Below, in pieces: positions 61,402 to 64,000 of a stretch of DNA of 64,000 nucleotides. This DNA comes from Virgisporangium aurantiacum (GTDB lineage Bacteria; Actinomycetota; Actinomycetes; Mycobacteriales; Micromonosporaceae). Location of the stretch: assembly GCF_016863635.1 (NCBI RefSeq), contig NZ_BOPG01000015.1, forward strand, positions 1-64,000. The letters run 5' to 3'. The notes below the pieces were generated by a model. The model saw only the letters and a program-made list of their open reading frames with translations, was not told the DNA's origin and ran no database searches. A program made the position numbers and the translations under genes. Within the stretch, counting starts at the first letter, position 1. Every line of letters begins with the position of its first letter.

Positions 61402-62694
61402 CTACAGGGACGCGAGAATTTTGGACGCCTCGGGAGCGTGCCGCACCGAGAAGTGCGGGTTGATGGACATGGCCGTCGACAGGTCGGCCCGGGCACCCGC
61501 CTTGTCGCCCAGCGCCAGCCGGATCACGCCGCGGTGGTAGAGCGTCAGCGCGTTGCGGGTGCCCAGGCGCAGTGCCTGATCCGCATACGGCAACGCCTCC
61601 GCGTCGCGTCCCGACATGTGCAACGACCACGCCAGCGCGTCGGACACCGAGATCGACGGGTGCCGGCCGTAGGCCGACTGCGCGGCGGTCAACGCCGCCG
61701 GCACGTCGCCGTGGTCGGCCGAGAACACCGCGAGTTCCGCGTCGACGTCGACGCCGTCCGCCTTCAACAGCGCCGCGCTCGCCCGCACCAGGTCGTACTG
61801 CCGCCGCGCGCCCGCCTCGTCGCCGGTGACGGCGAGCAGGTCACCGAACTCGGCGGCCGGCCCGGGCAGGGGCAGCTTGGCCAGCGCCGCCGAGTACGCC
61901 GTCGCGGCACCGGCCGTGTCGCCGCGGGCGGCCAGGATCCGGCCACGGGCGGCCAACAGGGGCGGATGGCCGGGGAGCCGGCGCAGGCCCTCGTCCACTG
62001 TGGACAGCGCGGTGTCGAGGTCGCCGCTGTCGTAGGCGAGCCCGGCCATGTGCTCCAGCGCGAACGCGGCGTCGGTCGGCCCGGTCGAGGCGTCCAGCGC
62101 GAGCTGCATCACGTCGCGGGCGTTCTTGACGTCGCCGCGCAGTTCGAACGTGTACGACGCCCGCGCGTACGACGATGTGTCCGGACGGAGGTCGACCATC
62201 TTCTGGACGGCGACCCACGCCTCCTCGTACCGGCCGAGTTCCACCAGCGCGTCGGCCACGACGCCGTGGGTGGCCGCCCGGTACGGGTCGATCGCCAGCG
62301 ACCGGTTCCCGTAGTCGAGCGCGGCCGCGAAGTCGTGCCGCGCCGCGGCGAGCGCGCCGTGCCCGGCCAGCGCCACCGAGTTGTCGGCGGCCGGACGCAC
62401 GGCCAGCGACCGGTTCAGCGCCTCCTCGGCCCGCGTGTAGTTCGACGGATCGCCGGTGACCCGGGCCTGCTGCACGTACGCCAGACCCAGATTCGCCCAC
62501 GTGATCCAGTCGTTGGGCAGGCGGTCCAGCCGGGCGCGCGCCACCTCGATCGACCGCGCGATCTCGTCCACTGTGGACACGGGTGTCGAGGCCTGCCCCG
62601 TTCCGACGGCGGCCGGCCGCGACGGACGCAGCGCGATGCCGCCGATCGCGAGCAGCGCCACCACGAGCCCGACGATCAAAACAACTCTGCGCAT
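61402..62694 (-). CDS. TPR-repeat protein, membrane-anchored
   Basis: 430 residues: N-terminal signal anchor (RRVVLIVGLVVALLAIGGIAL), then TPR-like helical repeats across almost the whole chain (for example NDWITWANLGLAYVQQARV, ALVELGRYEEAWVAVQKMVD, ALYHRGVIRLALGDKAGAR-like units). TPR domains mediate protein contacts, here probably outside the membrane. It sits between two DUF4331 genes, the strongest hint of a shared system. ATG at 62694 preferred to 62703 for ribosome-site spacing. Confidence 0.85.
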   Translation of the reverse strand: MRRVVLIVGLVVALLAIGGIALRPSRPAAVGTGQASTPVSTVDEIARSIEVARARLDRLPNDWITWANLGLAYVQQARVTGDPSNYTRAEEALNRSLAVRPAADNSVALAGHGALAAARHDFAAALDYGNRSLAIDPYRAATHGVVADALVELGRYEEAWVAVQKMVDLRPDTSSYARASYTFELRGDVKNARDVMQLALDASTGPTDAAFALEHMAGLAYDSGDLDTALSTVDEGLRRLPGHPPLLAARGRILAARGDTAGAATAYSAALAKLPLPGPAAEFGDLLAVTGDEAGARRQYDLVRASAALLKADGVDVDAELAVFSADHGDVPAALTAAQSAYGRHPSISVSDALAWSLHMSGRDAEALPYADQALRLGTRNALTLYHRGVIRLALGDKAGARADLSTAMSINPHFSVRHAPEASKILASL

Positions 62695-62894
62695 CGTCCT
62701 CATCCCCTTCCCGACGCACGTGTTCGGGAGATGTTCGGTGCCGCCGCGTGCCCGGATTGGTCGGGGATCCGACGTTGGCACACGACGTGCCACGTCGCGC
62801 CGGATCGCCGTCCGGCACGGGTGGTTCGGGCGAAGGACCGGTCGACGGCGCGCCCGCCGCGCCGCCGCAGCACCGATCCCACGATGGGAGTTCC

Positions 62895-64000
62895 ATGTCC
62901 ACACTCCGTCGGCCGGCCCGCCGACGTGTGCTCGCCGCCGCGTTCGCGGTGGCGGTCACCGGCGCCGGCCTCACGACCCTCGGACCGGCGAACTCGCTGG
63001 CGTCGAGCCACCGCGAGGCACCACTGGTCTCCGGCGAGCCGAGGCTCGACAACACCGACGTCTACGCGTTCGTGAGCCCGGACGCGCCCGACACCGTCAC
63101 CCTGGTGGCCAACTGGATTCCGCTGGAGGAACCCAACGGCGGCCCCAACTTCTACGCCTGGGCCACCGAGGTCGCCTACGACATCAACATCGACAGCGAC
63201 GGTGACGCCCGCCCGGACATCACCTACCGGTGGACGTTCGAGGACCGCTACCGCAACCGGAACACGTTCCTGTACAACACCGGACCGGTGACGAGCCTCG
63301 ACGATCCCGACCTGAACTTCCGCCAGTTCTACGATCTGGAGCGCATCACACCTGCCGGGACCACGAAGCTGCTGGACAACGCGCCGGCCGCCCCGTCGTT
63401 CACCGGTCGTGCCTCGTTCCCGAACTACGGACAGGTTGCCGACTCCGCCATCGCCCCGCTGCCCGGGAACGGGCGGAGCTTCGCCGGCCAGGCCGACGAC
63501 CCGTTCTTCCTCGATCTGCGGATCTTCGACCTCCTCTACGGCGGCGACTTCAGCGAGATCGGGCAGGACACGGTCAAGGGCTACAACGTCAACACGATCG
63601 CGCTGCGCGTGCCCAAGGCCGACCTGGCGTTGAAGGGTGATCCCGCCCGCAACCCGGTGATCGGCGTCTGGAGCACCACGTCGCGGCAGCGCATCGAGGT
63701 CGTGCTGCCCGACAACACCCGCATCATGTCCGGCGGCCACCAGCAGGTGTCGCGCCTCGGCATGCCGCTGGTGAACGAGGTCGTCATCCCGGTCGGGCGC
63801 AAGGACGAGTTCAACGCCACGAAGCCGCAGGACGACGCGAAGTTCCTGCCGTTCGTGACGAACCCGGAGGTTCCCCGCCTGGTGCAGCAGCTGTACATGA
63901 TCCCGGCACCGGCGACCCCCCGGAACGACCTCGTTCAGGCCTTCCTCACCGGCTTCTGCAAGGCGTGCGGACCGGTACAGGCCGACCTGAACTCGCAACG
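62895..64000 (+). CDS. Secreted DUF4331 protein (cut by window end)
   Basis: At least 368 residues, open to the window edge. Signal peptide with Arg-rich start (RRPARRRVLAAAF), predicted cleavage SLA|SSHREAPLV, again His as mature residue 3. Body matches the paralogue at 59533 segment by segment (DNTDVYAFVSP, IDSDGDARPDITYRWTF, FLYNTGPVTSLDD, FAGQADDPFFLDLRIFDLLYGG). It has a distinct Cys pair late in the visible part (FCKACGPVQ). Divergently transcribed from the TPR gene across about 200 bases. Confidence 0.9.
   Translation, partial: MSTLRRPARRRVLAAAFAVAVTGAGLTTLGPANSLASSHREAPLVSGEPRLDNTDVYAFVSPDAPDTVTLVANWIPLEEPNGGPNFYAWATEVAYDINIDSDGDARPDITYRWTFEDRYRNRNTFLYNTGPVTSLDDPDLNFRQFYDLERITPAGTTKLLDNAPAAPSFTGRASFPNYGQVADSAIAPLPGNGRSFAGQADDPFFLDLRIFDLLYGGDFSEIGQDTVKGYNVNTIALRVPKADLALKGDPARNPVIGVWSTTSRQRIEVVLPDNTRIMSGGHQQVSRLGMPLVNEVVIPVGRKDEFNATKPQDDAKFLPFVTNPEVPRLVQQLYMIPAPATPRNDLVQAFLTGFCKACGPVQADLNSQ

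Noticed and set aside
59911..63075. A plus-strand open frame of over 1,000 codons across the DUF4331/TPR region
   Set aside because: It runs antisense to two well-supported genes and through a terminator hairpin, and its composition is that of a shadow frame.

Overview
The window is dense, GC-rich DNA of an actinobacterium. Clues are GTG/TTG starts, 4-base stop/start overlaps (ATGA, GTGA), a mycothiol-dependent isomerase-family gene, an LLM-type (F420-associated) oxidoreductase, a LpqY-SugABC trehalose importer and an MptB-type polyprenol-phosphomannose mannosyltransferase. I cannot name the genus. No phage, IS element, CRISPR or rRNA is visible. The only RNA gene seen is a selenocysteine tRNA.

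Layout. (1) 0-5.7 kb, minus: lpqY-sugA-sugB-sugC and a DUF4032 kinase-like gene. (2) 5.9-14.4 kb, minus: an eight-gene operon with a reductive-pyrimidine-catabolism signature (beta-ureidopropionase, dihydropyrimidinase/hydantoinase, LLM oxidoreductase, methylmalonate-semialdehyde dehydrogenase, NMT1-type ABC importer). A MocR regulator diverges from it and shares an overlapping promoter region. (3) 15.9-23.9 kb: mixed genes (DUF998, class V aminotransferase-Ohr-reductase operon, Asp-rich calcium-repeat protein, DadA-like oxidase, mycothiol-type isomerase, short Erm(37)-like methyltransferase). (4) 23.9-28.1 kb: complete selenocysteine module selD, selC, selA, selB. (5) 28.2-32.3 kb: MptB, a GT4 glycosyltransferase, a serine hydrolase and a cupin. 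(6) 32.4-51.6 kb: a pectin/hexuronate island with two LacI regulators, PL1 pectate lyase, GH88/105 hydrolase, UxaC, a UxuB-type reductase, a FucD-like enolase, three Gfo/Idh/MocA oxidoreductases, an SDR, an ABC sugar importer without its own ATPase, and a YesL-like protein. (7) 51.7-57.6 kb: GMC oxidoreductase plus aldehyde dehydrogenase, metallo-hydrolase, VOC protein, thioesterase-like protein. (8) 57.7-64 kb: a NicO-type Ni/Co transporter with a His-rich loop, two DUF4331 secreted proteins and a TPR protein.

Strongest unexplained signals. First, a palindrome close to GGAAAGCGCTTTCC occurs about 38 times (at least 12 of 14 matches, counted by eye). Most copies lie inside coding regions, in all reading frames, and use codons otherwise rare here. 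There are large stretches without it. Second, the secreted proteins of region 8 have predicted mature N-termini suited to binding Ni/Cu (Ser-Ser-His in both DUF4331 proteins, His1 in the NicO protein), which suggests an undescribed secreted metal-handling system. Third, the pyrimidine operon lacks a recognisable dihydropyrimidine dehydrogenase and carries an LLM oxidoreductase instead.
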